From the NCBI RefSeq assembly GCF_018599185.1, contig NZ_JAHFVL010000001.1, positions 310,001 to 374,000 of the forward strand: a DNA stretch of 64,000 bases, given 5' to 3'. Below the pieces are notes generated by a model that worked only from the letters and a program-made list of their open reading frames with translations, searched no databases and was not told the DNA's origin. The position numbers and the translations under genes were made by a program. Of the stretch, positions 47,750-59,689 are shown piece by piece (position 1 is the first letter of the stretch; every line of letters starts with the position of its first letter). The DNA comes from Rhodanobacter sp. LX-99. Lineage in GTDB: Bacteria; Pseudomonadota; Gammaproteobacteria; Xanthomonadales; Rhodanobacteraceae.

Positions 47750-48778
47750 TCAAGCCCCCGTGCCAATGCCGACCAGGCCGTAGTACTTCAGCAGGCCAGC
47801 CACGAAAACCCACGCGATGGCGATGGGAATGAATACCTTCCAGCCCAGCCGCATGATCTGGTCATAGCGATAGCGCGGGAACGTGGCGCGGAACCACAGG
47901 AACATGAACGAGAACAGGAACGCCTTGACCAACAGCCAGGGGAAACCGCCATGGCCGATGAAACCCCACGAGGCCGGGAACGGCGACAGCCAGCCGCCCA
48001 TGAACAGCACTGCGGCCAGGAAGCTGACCAGGATCATGTTCGCGTATTCGGCCAGGAAGAACAGTGCGAACGCCGAGCCGGAATACTCCACGTGGAAGCC
48101 GGCCACGATCTCCGACTCGCCCTCGGCCATGTCGAACGGCGAGCGATTGGTCTCGGCCACGCCGGAGATGAAATAGATCACGAACACCGGCAGCAGCGGC
48201 AGCCAGAACCAGTCGAAGATGCCCTTGCTGCCGGCCTGTGCGTTGACGATCTCGGTAAGGTTCAGCGAACCGGCCAGCACCAGCACGCAGACCAGGCACA
48301 GGCCCATCGCCAGTTCGTAGGAGATCACCTGCGCCGCCGAGCGCATCGCACCGAGCAGCGCATAGCGCGAGTTGGACGCCCAGCCGGCGATGATGATGCC
48401 GTACACGCCCATCGAGGTCATCGCCAGCAGGTACAGCACGCCGGCGTTGGCGTTCGACAGCACCATCGTGCTGCTGAACGGCACCACCGCCCACACCGCC
48501 AGCGCGGGGATCAGCGCGATCATCGGCGCCATGTAGTACAGGAAGCGGTTCGCCTTGGTCGGCAGGATCACTTCCTTGATCAGCAGCTTGACCACGTCGG
48601 CGAAAGCCTGCAGCAGGCCGAACGGACCGACCTTGTTCGGCCCCATGCGCACGTGCATCCAGCCGAGCACCTTGCGCTCCCAGTACACGAACATCGCCAC
48701 GGCAAGCACCAGCGGCAGCACGATCGCCAGGATGTAAAGGACCGGCACGACGAGCTGATGGATGAGTTGATCAAGCAT
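47750..48778 (-). CDS. nuoH: NADH-quinone oxidoreductase subunit H
   Basis: The ATG at 48778 gives 342 residues with about eight membrane helices. Conserved stretches are [59 protein letters not shown] and [20 protein letters not shown] (the quinone-site loop). It anchors the peripheral arm to the membrane and forms part of the quinone cavity. Confidence 0.95.
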   Translation of the reverse strand: MLDQLIHQLVVPVLYILAIVLPLVLAVAMFVYWERKVLGWMHVRMGPNKVGPFGLLQAFADVVKLLIKEVILPTKANRFLYYMAPMIALIPALAVWAVVPFSSTMVLSNANAGVLYLLAMTSMGVYGIIIAGWASNSRYALLGAMRSAAQVISYELAMGLCLVCVLVLAGSLNLTEIVNAQAGSKGIFDWFWLPLLPVFVIYFISGVAETNRSPFDMAEGESEIVAGFHVEYSGSAFALFFLAEYANMILVSFLAAVLFMGGWLSPFPASWGFIGHGGFPWLLVKAFLFSFMFLWFRATFPRYRYDQIMRLGWKVFIPIAIAWVFVAGLLKYYGLVGIGTGA

Positions 48779-48783
48779 CTGCT

Positions 48784-51108
48784 TTAAGCCTTGCTCAGGG
48801 TGATGGACGCGCCGTACGGCGGCAGCGTGGCGGTGAGGTCCTGCGCAGCCTCGATCCATGCCGTGCCATCCGGCACGGCCGCATCGATCGCCAGCGGCAG
48901 CGACACGTCCGCAATGCGTACCTGACCATCGGCGGAAAGGCCGAGCCGCTGTGCCTCATCCGCATTCAAACGCACCGCCGGGGCACGGTTGAGCGGATGC
49001 GCATTCAGCGCCGTCGCACGGCGCAGCACCGCATCGGTACGGTAGATCGGCCAGGTCGCCAGGCGGGTCAGGCCGCCGACGGCCGCACGCGCAGCCAGGC
49101 CGCTGCGCGGCGTCGCCGCACGCTCGGCAATACCGTCGCGCAGGCCGGCGAGATCGTCGAATTCGAAGCCGGCCAGTTGCAATGCGCCACCCAGCGCACG
49201 CAGCACCTTCCAGCCCGGCCGGGCCTGGCCGGGTGCCTTCGCGCCGGCCATCACGCCCTGGGCCAGCCCGTCGACGTTGACCAGGGTGGCATCGTTCTCC
49301 GGCAGCAGCGCGATCGGCAGGATCACGTCGGCCACCTCGCGCAGCGCAGGGCTGGCATAGGCGCTGAACGCCACCACCTGGTCCGCGCCGCGCAGTGCCT
49401 TCAAGGCCGCGCCGCCATCGGCGAAATCGTGCGGCGGCTCGACCCCGTACAGCAGGTAGCTCCTGCGCGGCTGCGTCAGCATCGCCTGCGCATCCAGCCC
49501 GCCGTTGCCCGGCACCACGCCGAGCCGCGCCAGGCCAACGCCATTCGCGCCGACCGGCAGTTCGTCGTAACCGGCACCGGTGGCATCGGCGATGAAACGG
49601 GCGATCGCACGCAGCCAGGACGCCTGCGGATGAGTCGCCGCGGCTTCGCCGAGAATCACCACCGCCTTGCCCGACTTCAGCGCGGCGATCGCGTCGCTGT
49701 CGCCCTGGTCGCTCTGAGCCGCAGCGATCGCGTCGGCCAGCGCAGCCGGTGCGGCCACGCCCGCGGTCACGGCAGCCTTGGCCAGCGCCAGCAACGCATC
49801 GACCAGTGCCTGCGGCGCCACGATCGCCTCACCGGCCAGCTTGTAATTGAAATCGAAGTGTGCCGGATTGACCGCGTAGACCTTCGCGCCCCTCTTGGTC
49901 GCCTGGTGCACGCGATGGTTCAGCAGCGGCATTTCATGGCGCAGGTCGGAGCCCACCAGCAAGGCGGCCCGGATCTGCTCGACTTCCGCCACCGGCAGCG
50001 CGAACGGCTGCGCCACGGCGTTGTCGGCGAAGTCGAGCTGGCGCAGGCGATGGTCGACGTGCGCGCTGCCCAGGCCGCGGGCCAGCCGCACCAGCAGGTC
50101 GCCCTCCTCGTTCGAAGTGGACGGGTGCACCAGAATGCCCAGCTCGCTGCCCGGCATCTTCTTCAACGCCTCACCGGCAAACTGCAAGGCATCTTCCCAG
50201 GTGGTCGTCTGCCACTGGCCGTTGCGCTTCACTTCCGGCGCACCGATGCGATCGGCGGCGTACATGCCCTGGTGGCTGTAGCGGTCGCGATCGGACAGCC
50301 AGCACTCGTTGACCGCCTCGTTGTCGCGCGGCACCGTGCGCAGCACTTCGCCCCGGCGCACATGCAGCCACAGGTTGGAGCCCAGTGCATCGTGATAGCC
50401 GATCGACGGCTTGGCGATCAGTTCCCAGGCGCGCGCCTTGAACTGGAACGGCTTGTTGGTGAGCGCGCCGACCGGGCACACGTCGATGATGTTGCCGGAC
50501 AGCTCGGTCTCGATCGTCTTGCCGATGTAGGTGCCGATCTGCAGGTCTTCGCTGCGATTCATGCCACCCAGTTCGTAGGTGCCCGCGATCTCGCTGGTGA
50601 AACGCACGCAGCGGGTGCAATGGATGCAGCGGGTCATCTCGGTGGCCACCAGCGGCCCGATGTTCTCGTCGGCCACGGTGCGCTTGCGTTCGGTGAAGCG
50701 CGAGACGCTGCGGCCATAGCCCAGCGCCACGTCCTGCAACTCGCACTCGCCGCCCTGGTCGCAGATCGGGCAGTCCAGCGGATGGTTGATCAGCAGGAAC
50801 TCCATCACGTCTTTCTGGAACTTCAGCGCCTTGTCCGAGCGCGTCATCACTTTCATGCCATCCGCTACCGGAGTAGCACATGCCGGCTGCGGCTTGGGCA
50901 TCAGCTTGCCGCCCATCTCCACGTCGACCAGGCACATGCGGCAGTTCGCGGCGATCGGCAGCTTGCGGTGGTAGCAGAAACGCGGGATCGATACGCCGAT
51001 CGCGTCGGCCGCCTCGATGATCATCGCACCCTTGCGGATCTGCGTCGGCTTGCCGTCGACCTCGATGTTGACCAGGTCGGGTGCGGTGCTGGTTGGCTGC
51101 GCACTCAT
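48784..51108 (-). CDS. nuoG: NADH-quinone oxidoreductase subunit G
   Basis: The ATG at 51108 gives 774 residues. The N-terminal 2Fe-2S domain has [15 protein letters not shown] and CATP, then the His/Cys 4Fe-4S site ([19 protein letters not shown]) and [11 protein letters not shown] long molybdopterin-oxidoreductase-like domain follows, and the C-terminal portion is Ala-rich. It carries several Fe-S centres of the electron chain. It overlaps nuoF by 4 nt. Confidence 0.95.
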   Translation of the reverse strand: MSAQPTSTAPDLVNIEVDGKPTQIRKGAMIIEAADAIGVSIPRFCYHRKLPIAANCRMCLVDVEMGGKLMPKPQPACATPVADGMKVMTRSDKALKFQKDVMEFLLINHPLDCPICDQGGECELQDVALGYGRSVSRFTERKRTVADENIGPLVATEMTRCIHCTRCVRFTSEIAGTYELGGMNRSEDLQIGTYIGKTIETELSGNIIDVCPVGALTNKPFQFKARAWELIAKPSIGYHDALGSNLWLHVRRGEVLRTVPRDNEAVNECWLSDRDRYSHQGMYAADRIGAPEVKRNGQWQTTTWEDALQFAGEALKKMPGSELGILVHPSTSNEEGDLLVRLARGLGSAHVDHRLRQLDFADNAVAQPFALPVAEVEQIRAALLVGSDLRHEMPLLNHRVHQATKRGAKVYAVNPAHFDFNYKLAGEAIVAPQALVDALLALAKAAVTAGVAAPAALADAIAAAQSDQGDSDAIAALKSGKAVVILGEAAATHPQASWLRAIARFIADATGAGYDELPVGANGVGLARLGVVPGNGGLDAQAMLTQPRRSYLLYGVEPPHDFADGGAALKALRGADQVVAFSAYASPALREVADVILPIALLPENDATLVNVDGLAQGVMAGAKAPGQARPGWKVLRALGGALQLAGFEFDDLAGLRDGIAERAATPRSGLAARAAVGGLTRLATWPIYRTDAVLRRATALNAHPLNRAPAVRLNADEAQRLGLSADGQVRIADVSLPLAIDAAVPDGTAWIEAAQDLTATLPPYGASITLSKA

Positions 51109-52430
51109 GCAGCAACTCCACTGTTGGTTTCGGCGAGCTTGTCCTCGACCATCGAGCGACCGTGCTGCACGAAATATTCGAATTCGTTCCAGAAACGCGC
51201 CAGGAAGCCCTGCACCGGCCACGCGGCAGCCTCGCCGAATGCGCAGATGGTGTGGCCCTCGATCTGGCCGGCGATCGCCTTCAGGCGGTGCAGGTCGTCC
51301 TCGGTGCCCTTGCCTTCGACGATGCGCGTCAGCACGCGGTACATCCAGCCGGTGCCTTCGCGGCATGGCGTGCACTGGCCGCAGGACTCGGCCTTGTAGA
51401 AGCGCGCGATACGCTGGCAGACCCTGACTATGCAGGTGGTCTCGTCCATCACGATCACCGCGCCGGAGCCCAGGCCCGAACCGGCCTTCTGCAGGCAGTC
51501 GTAGTCCATCGTGCTCTCCAGCATGATGTCGGCCGGCAGCACCTTCATCGAGGAACCGCCGGGGATCACCGCCTTCAGCTTGTGGCCGTTGCGCACGCCG
51601 CCGGCCAGTTCAAGCAGGTCCTTGAACGGGGTACCGAGGCGGATCTCGTAATTGCCTGGCCGGTTGACGTGGCCGGACACCGAGAAGATCTTCGGACCGC
51701 CGTTGTTCGGCTTGCCCAGATTGAGGAACCAGTCGGCGCCGTTGCGCAGGATCGCCGGCACCGAGGCATAGGTCTCGGTGTTGTTGATCGTGGTCGGCTT
51801 GCCGTACAGGCCGAAGTTGGCCGGGAACGGCGGCTTGAAGCGCGGCTGGCCCTTCTTGCCTTCCAGCGACTCCATCAACGCGGTTTCTTCGCCGCAGATG
51901 TAAGCGCCGGCGCCGAGCGCGGCGTAGATGTCCACGTCGATGCCGGTGCCTTGCACGTTCTTGCCGAGCAGGCCGGCCGCGTAGGCTTCCTTCAACGCCG
52001 CTTCGAAATGCTCGTACGGCTCGTGGTGGAACTCGCCGCGCAGGTAGTTGTAGGCCACGGTCGAGCCGGTGCAGTAGCACGCGATCGCCAGGCCCTCGAT
52101 CACCGCATGCGGGTTGTAGCGCAGGATGTCGCGATCCTTCGCCGTGCCCGGCTCGGACTCGTCCGAGTTGCACAGGATGTACTTCTGCATGTCGCCCTTC
52201 GGCATGAAGGACCACTTCAAGCCGGTCGGGAAGCCCGCGCCGCCACGGCCGCGCAGGCTGCTCTTCTTGATCTCGTCGATCAGCGACGCCGGGTCGGGCT
52301 TCTCGGCGAGGATCTTCCTCCACGCCTTGTAGCCATCGACCTGGAGGTAGCTGTCCATCGACCACGGCGTGTCGAAATGCAGCGTGGTGTAGACGACCTG
52401 ATGGTCCTGGGGGGCGGGTCCGACGGCCAT
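51105..52430 (-). CDS. nuoF: NADH-quinone oxidoreductase subunit F
   Basis: A 441-residue protein with the FMN/NADH-binding Gly-rich [13 protein letters not shown], the [17 protein letters not shown] segment, the [20 protein letters not shown] motif and the 4Fe-4S site [11 protein letters not shown]. It oxidises NADH and hands electrons to NuoG. It is complete and overlaps nuoE and nuoG. Confidence 0.95.
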   Translation of the reverse strand: MAVGPAPQDHQVVYTTLHFDTPWSMDSYLQVDGYKAWRKILAEKPDPASLIDEIKKSSLRGRGGAGFPTGLKWSFMPKGDMQKYILCNSDESEPGTAKDRDILRYNPHAVIEGLAIACYCTGSTVAYNYLRGEFHHEPYEHFEAALKEAYAAGLLGKNVQGTGIDVDIYAALGAGAYICGEETALMESLEGKKGQPRFKPPFPANFGLYGKPTTINNTETYASVPAILRNGADWFLNLGKPNNGGPKIFSVSGHVNRPGNYEIRLGTPFKDLLELAGGVRNGHKLKAVIPGGSSMKVLPADIMLESTMDYDCLQKAGSGLGSGAVIVMDETTCIVRVCQRIARFYKAESCGQCTPCREGTGWMYRVLTRIVEGKGTEDDLHRLKAIAGQIEGHTICAFGEAAAWPVQGFLARFWNEFEYFVQHGRSMVEDKLAETNSGVAA

Positions 52431-52999
52431 CAGCGTTTTCCCTCAGCGTCATGGGCATGCGCGGGTCCGTCGATGCTCAGGCCATCGAGGATCGCATCGA
52501 GCTTCTCGATGGTGAGGTGCTCGTGGTAATGCCCGTTCACCGTCGCGGCCGGCGCATACACGCAGGCCGCGATGCACTCCTCTTCCTGCTTCAGGTAGAC
52601 GCGGCCATCGGGCGTGCTCTCGCCCACCTTGATGCCGAGCTTCTTCTCGCAATGGCGCACCAGGCCTTCGGCGCCGTTGAGCCAGCACGAGATGTTGGTG
52701 CAGATCGCCACGTTGTTGCGGCCGACCGGCTTGGTCTCCAGCATCGAATAGAAGCTGGCCACCTCGTACGCCCAGATCGAGGGCACGTCGAGGTATTTCG
52801 CGACGGCGGTGATCAGTTCGTCGGTGAGGAAACCCTGGTTCTGCTCCTGCGCGCCGAACAGCGCCTGGATCAGCGCCGAACGCTTGCGATCCGGCGGGAA
52901 TTTGGCCACCCACTCATCGATGTGACGGCGGGTGTGCTCGGTAAGTACGGCGAGGGGGTCGACGTTCCTGACCTGCTCGAAATGTCCGGTGGCTTTCAT
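52430..52999 (-). CDS. nuoE: NADH-quinone oxidoreductase subunit E
   Basis: A 189-residue protein with a thioredoxin-like fold and a 2Fe-2S centre: [10 protein letters not shown] and the pair in [12 protein letters not shown] provide the four Cys. The N-terminal helical part ([20 protein letters not shown]) is typical. It assists NuoF in electron entry. It follows nuoD with a 21-nt gap. Confidence 0.95.
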   Translation of the reverse strand: MKATGHFEQVRNVDPLAVLTEHTRRHIDEWVAKFPPDRKRSALIQALFGAQEQNQGFLTDELITAVAKYLDVPSIWAYEVASFYSMLETKPVGRNNVAICTNISCWLNGAEGLVRHCEKKLGIKVGESTPDGRVYLKQEEECIAACVYAPAATVNGHYHEHLTIEKLDAILDGLSIDGPAHAHDAEGKR

Positions 53000-53020
53000 G
53001 CGTTTCTCCGTCGTGCCGGC

Positions 53021-54274
53021 TCAGCGATCCACTTCGCCGAACACGAGGTCATAGGTACCGATCATGGCCACCACGTCGGCGAGCATGTGGCCGCGCACGA
53101 TGGTGTCCATGGATGACAGGTGGGCGAAGCCCGGGGCGCGCAGATGCACGCGGAACGGCTTGTTGGCGCCGTCGGAAACCAGGTAGCAGCCGAACTCGCC
53201 CTTCGGCGCCTCGACCGCGCAGTAGGTTTCGCCGGCCGGCACGCAGTAGCCTTCGGTGAACAGCTTGAAGTGGTGGATGAGCGCTTCCATGCTCTCCTTC
53301 ATCTCGACCCGCGACGGCGGCGCCACCTTGAAGTTCTGCACCATCACCGGGCCCGGGTTGGCGCGCAGCCACTCCACGCACTGCCGGATGATGCGGTTCG
53401 ACTGGCGCATCTCTTCCACGCGCACCAGGTAGCGGTCGTAGCAATCGCCGTTGACGCCGACCGGGATGTCGAAATCCATCTCGGCGTACTTTGCGTACGG
53501 CTGCTTCTTGCGCAGATCCCACTCGACGCCAGAGCCGCGCAGCATCGCGCCGGTCATGCCCCACTGCTGGGCCAGTTCCGGGCTGACCACGCCGATGCCG
53601 ACGGTGCGCTGCTTCCAGATGCGGTTGGTGGTGAGCAGCTCCTCGTACTCGTCCACCTTCGACGGGAAGTCGGCGGTGAAGGCGTCGAGGAAGTCGAGCA
53701 TCGAGCCTTCGCGCCAGCTGTTGATGCGCTTCAGGTCGGCACCCTTGTGCCACGGCGACTCGCGGTACTTCGACATCTGCGCCGGCAGGTCGCGGTAGAC
53801 GCCGCCGGGGCGGTAGTACGTGGCGTGCATGCGCGCGCCCGACACCGCCTCGTAGACGTCCATCAGTTCCTCGCGCTCGCGGAACGCATACAGGATCACC
53901 GCCATCGCGCCCAGGTCGAGCGCGTTCGAGCCGATCCACATCAGGTGGTTCAGGATGCGGGTGATCTCGTCGAACATGGTGCGGATGTACTGCGCGCGCT
54001 CCGGCGCCTCGATCCCCAGCAGGGTCTCGATCGCGCGCACGTAGGCGTGCTCGTTGCACATCATCGACACGTAGTCGAGCCGGTCCATGTAGCCGATCGA
54101 CTGGTTGAACGGCTTGGACTCGGCCAGCTTCTCGGTACCGCGATGCAGCAGGCCCACGTGCGGATCGACGCGGACGATGGTTTCGCCGTCCATCTCCATG
54201 ATCAGGCGCAGCACGCCGTGCGCGGCCGGATGCTGCGGGCCGAAGTTCATCGTGTAGTTGCGGATCTCTTGCAC
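53021..54274 (-). CDS. nuoD: NADH-quinone oxidoreductase subunit D
   Basis: The GTG at 54274, with GAGGAA about 7 nt upstream, gives 417 residues; the upstream frame is nuoC in another phase. It begins with the residues around [20 protein letters not shown] and has [19 protein letters not shown] [18 protein letters not shown], the quinone-binding [14 protein letters not shown] and the conserved end (DLVFGEVDR). It forms part of the quinone site with NuoB. The GTG start is unusual but standard in length. Confidence 0.93.
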   Translation of the reverse strand: MQEIRNYTMNFGPQHPAAHGVLRLIMEMDGETIVRVDPHVGLLHRGTEKLAESKPFNQSIGYMDRLDYVSMMCNEHAYVRAIETLLGIEAPERAQYIRTMFDEITRILNHLMWIGSNALDLGAMAVILYAFREREELMDVYEAVSGARMHATYYRPGGVYRDLPAQMSKYRESPWHKGADLKRINSWREGSMLDFLDAFTADFPSKVDEYEELLTTNRIWKQRTVGIGVVSPELAQQWGMTGAMLRGSGVEWDLRKKQPYAKYAEMDFDIPVGVNGDCYDRYLVRVEEMRQSNRIIRQCVEWLRANPGPVMVQNFKVAPPSRVEMKESMEALIHHFKLFTEGYCVPAGETYCAVEAPKGEFGCYLVSDGANKPFRVHLRAPGFAHLSSMDTIVRGHMLADVVAMIGTYDLVFGEVDR

Positions 54275-54276
54275 GC

Positions 54277-55011
54277 TCAGTTCCTCTGCCAGTCGTCGGC
54301 GGCTTCGGCCCTGGCCTGCATCAGGTCGGCGTCGTCGCGGATGGTGCGCGGCACCAGCACGCGCGGCTCGATCGACACCGGCTCGTAGATCACCCGCTTC
54401 TGCTCGGGGTCGTAGCGCACTTCGACGTTGCCGATCAGCGGGAAATCCTTGCGGAACGGGTGGCCGACGAAACCGTAGTCGGTGAGGATGCGGCGCAGGT
54501 CGGGATGGCCGTCGAAGATGATGCCGTAGAGGTCGAACGCCTCGCGCTCGAACCAGTTCACGCCCGGCCACACCAGGGTCAGCGACGGTACCATCGGCAG
54601 GCTGTCGTCCGCGCAGAACACGCGCAGGCGCAGGCGGCGGTTGTGTTCGATCGAGAGCAACTGGATCACCGCGGCGAAGCGGCGCGGCTGGTTCTCGCCG
54701 TTGCCGCGCGGGCGCCCGGCCCAGTCGAAACGCCCTTGCGCCTGGCCTTCCACACCGCGCGAGAAACCGGTGCCGGAGACGGTCTCGGTATCCCACTCGG
54801 TCTGGCCGTAGCCGAGGTAGTCGATGCCGCACAGATCGATCAGCTCGCTGAAGCGGAACGCCGGCTCGTCGCGCAGCGCCGTGGCCACGGCGACCAGGTC
54901 GGCGGCGGCCAGTTCGGCGACGGTCTCGTTGCGCACCGTGGTGATGGTCAGCGTATCGCCGAATCGCGCAGCGAGCTGCCCGGCCAGCGAGGTCTTTTGG
55001 ATGTCAGTCAT
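54277..55011 (-). CDS. nuoC: NADH-quinone oxidoreductase subunit C
   Basis: A 244-residue protein with [17 protein letters not shown] and the diagnostic [40 protein letters not shown]. It helps hold the peripheral arm of complex I together. The gene ends 2 nt before the nuoD GTG. Confidence 0.95.
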   Translation of the reverse strand: MTDIQKTSLAGQLAARFGDTLTITTVRNETVAELAAADLVAVATALRDEPAFRFSELIDLCGIDYLGYGQTEWDTETVSGTGFSRGVEGQAQGRFDWAGRPRGNGENQPRRFAAVIQLLSIEHNRRLRLRVFCADDSLPMVPSLTLVWPGVNWFEREAFDLYGIIFDGHPDLRRILTDYGFVGHPFRKDFPLIGNVEVRYDPEQKRVIYEPVSIEPRVLVPRTIRDDADLMQARAEAADDWQRN

Positions 55012-55036
55012 GGACTGCGCCTTCGGAGTGTGCCGT

Positions 55037-55584
<548 letters not shown>

Positions 55585-55594
<10 letters not shown>

Positions 55595-55941
55595 TCGAGT
55601 GCTCCCTTCTTCCACACGTAGGCGAAACCGACGACCAGCAGCAGCAGGAACAGGCCCATCTCGATCAACGCGATGAGGCCGATCTGCTGGAACACCACCG
55701 CCCACGGAAACAGGAAGGCGATCTCCAGATCGAAGATGATGAACAGGATGGCGAGCAGGTAGTAGCGCACGTCGAAGCGCATGCGGGCGTCTTCGAACGC
55801 CTCGAAACCGCACTCGTAGGGCGAAAGCTTGTCGGCTTCGGGGCGGCGCGGGCCGGCCAGCAGGCCGATGGCCAGCAGCACCAGGCCAAGCCCGGCAGCA
55901 ACGCCGATGAACAACAGGACGGGCCAGTATTCGGCAAGCAC
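55585..55941 (-). CDS. nuoA: NADH-quinone oxidoreductase subunit A
   Basis: The GTG at 55941, about 11 nt after GGAGG, gives 118 residues, the usual length; an ATG at 55971 in frame would add ten residues without a fitting ribosome site. Three membrane helices and the segment [20 protein letters not shown] (loop over the quinone channel, with the conserved Cys) are present. First gene of the nuo operon. Confidence 0.9.
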
Positions 55942-56211
55942 GATGCAACTTACCTCCGCGCCAGGGCGCATCAGTGACCGTGGGGATTTGAATTCAGCAA
56001 TTCACGGTCCGGCGATTTCGATTCGGCAGGGCCAGCACGGCCACGGGCTGCTCAGCCCCGCGCGCAGGCATGGCAGCCGCGTGCGTCCGACGTTTCGCGA
56101 GGTGAATTCGCGATCTCCCCATTGTATCAGTGCGCGGGGGTACAACAAGCCTTGACGACCGATCGCGTGCGGATTAACGCCGCAAACTCGTGATGCCTGC
56201 GTGACACGGCA
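55942..56211. other. Leader and promoter region of the nuo operon
   Basis: About 270 bp with no gene. It holds the nuo promoter candidate (56121-56148), a leader of about 175 nt before nuoA, and part of an inverted repeat near the end of pilZ. No riboswitch or other recognisable element seen. Confidence 0.6.
56121..56148 (-). promoter_or_regulatory. nuo operon promoter candidate
   Basis: TTGTTG at 56148-56143, a 16-nt spacer and TACAAT at 56126-56121 on the minus strand. The leader to nuoA is about 175 nt, leaving room for regulation, but none is evident. Confidence 0.6.
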
Positions 56212-56215
56212 TCAC
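56190..56215 (-). terminator. Inverted repeat at the end of pilZ (weak terminator candidate)
   Basis: GTGATGCC and GGCATCAC form an 8-bp stem with a 10-nt loop overlapping the pilZ stop codon. There is no T run after it, so it may stabilise the message end or be a weak stop only. Confidence 0.35.
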
Positions 56216-56565
56216 ATCGTGTGGGTGGGGCGCTCGGAGTTCAGTGTGCCGGCCAGGATGTTCTCGATCCGGCTGCGGGCGGCTTCGGCATCGCCCGACT
56301 CGTTGAAGTGGATGCCGATGCCGGCGGTGCGGTTGCCCTGCGCGCCGACGGGGCTGATCCAGACCACCTTGCCGACCACCGACAGGCGCTCGGTCTCTTC
56401 GGCCAGGGTCACCAGCAACACCACTTCGTCGCCCAGCGAATAGGACTGCGCCGTCGCCGCGAACAGGCCCCCATGCTTGAGGAACGGCATGTAGGCGTTG
56501 TACAGCGAGGCCGCATCCTTGATTTTCAGCGAGATGATGCCCTGCCGGGCCGCCATGGGTTTCAT
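56212..56565 (-). CDS. pilZ: PilZ-domain protein (type IV pilus)
   Basis: A 117-residue protein whose whole length is a PilZ domain: QGIISLKIKDAASLYNAYMP, FLKHGGLFAATAQSYSLGDE, VWISPVGAQGNRTAGIGIHF. The position near holB and tmk is that of the pilus-assembly PilZ of Xanthomonadales and Pseudomonas. This family member usually lacks full c-di-GMP binding and acts through PilB and FimX. It is not directly next to holB here, as two genes intervene. Starts at Met1 or Met4. Confidence 0.85.
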   Translation of the reverse strand: MKPMAARQGIISLKIKDAASLYNAYMPFLKHGGLFAATAQSYSLGDEVVLLVTLAEETERLSVVGKVVWISPVGAQGNRTAGIGIHFNESGDAEAARSRIENILAGTLNSERPTHTM

Positions 56566-56683
56566 GCTTGGCTCCTGCCGGACGTCCGGACCGCCCGATC
56601 GATGACCCGGATCTTAGATGTTGTGATCCGCCCGCACCACTGTTGCGGCATGCGCCTTGCCGCAGCCATGACGCGCAGCACCT

Positions 56684-59545
56684 TCAGGCGCCGTCCGCCT
56701 GGCTGGCCAGCAATGACTGGCGTTCGTTGACGAGGCTGCCCCACGACGCCGGCGGCACCCAGCCGGCGACCCACCCCGGCACCGCCTCGGCGGGCATCGG
56801 CCGGGAGATCGAGAAACCCTGCAGCTGGTGGCACCCCAGCGAAGCCAGCAGGTCGCCCTGCTCCGCCGTCTCGACGCCTTCGGCGATCACCGTCTTGGCC
56901 AGCATGCGCGCGGTGGTGATCACTCCCGCCGCGATCGCCATGTTGCGCTCGTCGCTGAGGATGTCGCGCACGAAACTCTGGTCGAGCTTGATGTGCTCGA
57001 TGTCGAGCTTCTGGATGTGGCTCAGCGATGCGCTGCCGGTGCCGAAATCGTCCAGGCCCACGCGGATGCCGCGCCGGCGACACTCCTCGATGACGATCTT
57101 GGCGCGGGCGTGATCCATCGACGGGCCGGTTTCGGTCACCTCGACACCGAAGCCCACGTCCATCACGTCCGGGTAGTTGTCGAGCACCGCGTCGATGTCG
57201 GTGAAGAACGCCGGGTGCAGCAGATGGCGGGTACTGATGTTGATCGAGACCGGGATCGAGATGCCCGAGCGCATCCACGACTGGCAGCAGCGCAGCGCCT
57301 CGTCCAGCACGTAACGGCCGATCGGCCGGGCCAGTTGCGGGTCGTCCAGCACATGCATGAACTTCGCGGGCTCGATCAGCTCATGGGTGTCGCCCAGGCG
57401 CAGCAGCGCCTCCATCCCGGCGACGCCGTGCAGGCCCGGCAAACCGTCGATGTACACGATCGGCTGGAACAGCAACTGCAGGCGCGATTGCTGCAACGCC
57501 TGGGCGATCCGCTCGCGCATCGCCTGCAACCGCACCTGCTCCAGCTCCATCGCCGGCTCGTACAGCAAGCCACGGTCCTTGCCCTCCTCCTTGGCCGCGT
57601 ACATCGCCAGGTCGGCGTGCCGCACCAGGCCTTCCGCATCCGACTCGTCCAGCGGGTACAGGGTCCAACCCACGCTGGCGGACAGGTACAGCTGCTCGCC
57701 CATCAGGTTGAGCGGCGCCCGCAGCGCCTGCAGGATGCAGCGGCTGATCACGTCCAGCTGCTCGCGGCTGTCCAGGCCGGAGATCATCAGCGCGAACTCG
57801 TCGCCGCCGAAGCGGGCCAGCACGTCGGCCTCGCGCAACATGCCCAGGATCCGCGCCGAGGCTTCCGCCAGCACATGGTCGCCGCCGCCATGGCCGATCG
57901 TGTCGTTCACGCTCTTGAAGCGGTCGAGGTCGAGCACGCCCACCGCCAGCAGGGTGCCCTGTTTCATGGCCCGCGCACGTGCCTGCTCAAGCAACTCGAA
58001 CAGCAGCCGCCGGTTCGGCAGGCCGGTGACCACGTCGTAGAAGGCCAGCCGCTCGACCCGTGCCTCATGCATCTTCTGCTCGGTGATGTCGCGCTGGTGC
58101 CACAGCCGTCCCTGCGGCACGCCATCGATCCGGATCGGGGTGAAATCGCGCAGGAAGGTGCGCCCGCCCTTCATCGCCACCTCGTCGCCCTTGACCGGCT
58201 CGTCGGCGGCCATGATCTCCTGGATCCTGCGCCATTCGCGCTCGGGGTCCCGGTAAGCCTGCTGCAGAAGCGCGTACAGCGCCTCCACCGACTTGCCTTC
58301 CAGTTCCGCCGGCGTCTCTGACAGGCCGAACAACGTACAGAACGCCTCGTTGGCGAAGCTCACCCGATGCTCTTCGGACATCACCAGGATGCCCGCGTAC
58401 TGCTTGGACAGGATGGTGTGGAAGTGCTGCAGGTTGAAGCGCAGCTCCTGCTCCGCCGCCAGACGGGCCGCCTGCGCGCACTGCATCTGGATGCCCAGGC
58501 CCAGCTCGACCGCCATTTCCGTGAAGACCTGGACTTCGACCGCACTGAACGCGTCGACCTCATCCGCGCCGATGACGAAGCAGCCCACGATCGCCCCGTC
58601 CGTCCGCAACGGCAGCGCCAGCAACGCGCGCGCGCCGGGCATCCAGTCCAGATGATCCACCCCCGCCGGATGGCCGACCTGCACCTGGCCGCTCGACAGC
58701 GCGCGCGCCACGGCATCCCCGGCATGCGCGCTGCCGTCCCGGGTGAAACGGAAATCCGCCGCGACGCCGTCGGCCAGTCCCTCCTGCGCGCGCACCCGCA
58801 GGCTCGCCGGATCGTCTTCGTCGAACAAGCCGATCCAGGCGACGCGGTAGCCGCCGATGCAGTGCGCCACGCGACACGCCCCGGCCAGCAGCGCCTGTTC
58901 GTCCGCACTATGGGTGACCAGCTTGACCATCTCGCTGAGCAAGCGCAGCGCGCGACGCTGGCGCGCCTCGTCCCGCACCGATTGCAGCAGCCGCGTACGC
59001 TGTTCATGCGCTTCCAGCCCCAGCCCGATGCTCGCCGCCGCCTGTTGCAGCAGCTCGATCATCCGCGCCGTGAAAAAGCCGGCCCGGGAAGCGCGTATCA
59101 CCAGCGCCGCGCATACCTCGCCGAACTTCAGCACCGGTACGGCGACCACGGCATGCACGCCATGCCTCACATAGGCCGGCCGGAACATCTCCAGGCCCTC
59201 GGCATGGCGGACATCGGCCTCCAGTTGCGGCTCGCCCTGCCAGAACGCCGGCCGCGCCAGCGAGAACGGGATGCGCTCGGGGTAGATGTCGGCCATGTCG
59301 GGCGCCACCTGCGCAGGCGCGATCCGCCGCAGCCATCCGTTGCCTCGGTCCAGTTCCCCCACCATCACCAACCGCGCACCGATCCGCCGCTCGAGTACCT
59401 CGATCACCGCCTCGTACAGCACCGGCGGATCCAGCGAACGCACCAGCAGCTGGCCGATCTCGGACAACGCGGCATAGAAACTCTCGCTGGACGCCGCCGT
59501 CGCCCCTGTATCGACCTGCATCGAATTCTGATCCGGTGTATGCAT
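56684..59545 (-). CDS. GAF-GAF-PAS-GGDEF-EAL signalling protein
   Basis: A 953-residue protein without a membrane segment. Two GAF domains (about 20-170 and 200-350) and a PAS domain (about 370-480, AGILVMSEEHRVSFANEAFC) precede a GGDEF domain with intact RFGGDEFALM and an upstream R-x-x-D inhibition site (READ), and an EAL domain (GMEALLRL, VGLDDFGTGSASL, VIAEGVET). Both catalytic domains look intact, so it could make or degrade c-di-GMP, depending on input to GAF/PAS. It lies next to pilZ, which suggests a role in pilus-linked motility or surface behaviour. Confidence 0.9.
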   Translation of the reverse strand: MHTPDQNSMQVDTGATAASSESFYAALSEIGQLLVRSLDPPVLYEAVIEVLERRIGARLVMVGELDRGNGWLRRIAPAQVAPDMADIYPERIPFSLARPAFWQGEPQLEADVRHAEGLEMFRPAYVRHGVHAVVAVPVLKFGEVCAALVIRASRAGFFTARMIELLQQAAASIGLGLEAHEQRTRLLQSVRDEARQRRALRLLSEMVKLVTHSADEQALLAGACRVAHCIGGYRVAWIGLFDEDDPASLRVRAQEGLADGVAADFRFTRDGSAHAGDAVARALSSGQVQVGHPAGVDHLDWMPGARALLALPLRTDGAIVGCFVIGADEVDAFSAVEVQVFTEMAVELGLGIQMQCAQAARLAAEQELRFNLQHFHTILSKQYAGILVMSEEHRVSFANEAFCTLFGLSETPAELEGKSVEALYALLQQAYRDPEREWRRIQEIMAADEPVKGDEVAMKGGRTFLRDFTPIRIDGVPQGRLWHQRDITEQKMHEARVERLAFYDVVTGLPNRRLLFELLEQARARAMKQGTLLAVGVLDLDRFKSVNDTIGHGGGDHVLAEASARILGMLREADVLARFGGDEFALMISGLDSREQLDVISRCILQALRAPLNLMGEQLYLSASVGWTLYPLDESDAEGLVRHADLAMYAAKEEGKDRGLLYEPAMELEQVRLQAMRERIAQALQQSRLQLLFQPIVYIDGLPGLHGVAGMEALLRLGDTHELIEPAKFMHVLDDPQLARPIGRYVLDEALRCCQSWMRSGISIPVSINISTRHLLHPAFFTDIDAVLDNYPDVMDVGFGVEVTETGPSMDHARAKIVIEECRRRGIRVGLDDFGTGSASLSHIQKLDIEHIKLDQSFVRDILSDERNMAIAAGVITTARMLAKTVIAEGVETAEQGDLLASLGCHQLQGFSISRPMPAEAVPGWVAGWVPPASWGSLVNERQSLLASQADGA

Positions 59546-59689
59546 TCGCTTGGGTCAGCCAGATGGACGGATTCAGCCGCTACTGCCTTGCTTCAGACGA
59601 GCCTTGGATCAGCCGGTGCCGGTCGAGCACGGCAAGCCGCGACGACAAGCCGTGCCGCAGCCATTTCCCCTGGCGCGAAGCTAGTCCGG

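Noticed and set aside
55942..56211. A tRNA gene upstream of nuoA, as found in some relatives
   Set aside because: No cloverleaf or T-arm sequence is present on either strand in this gap.
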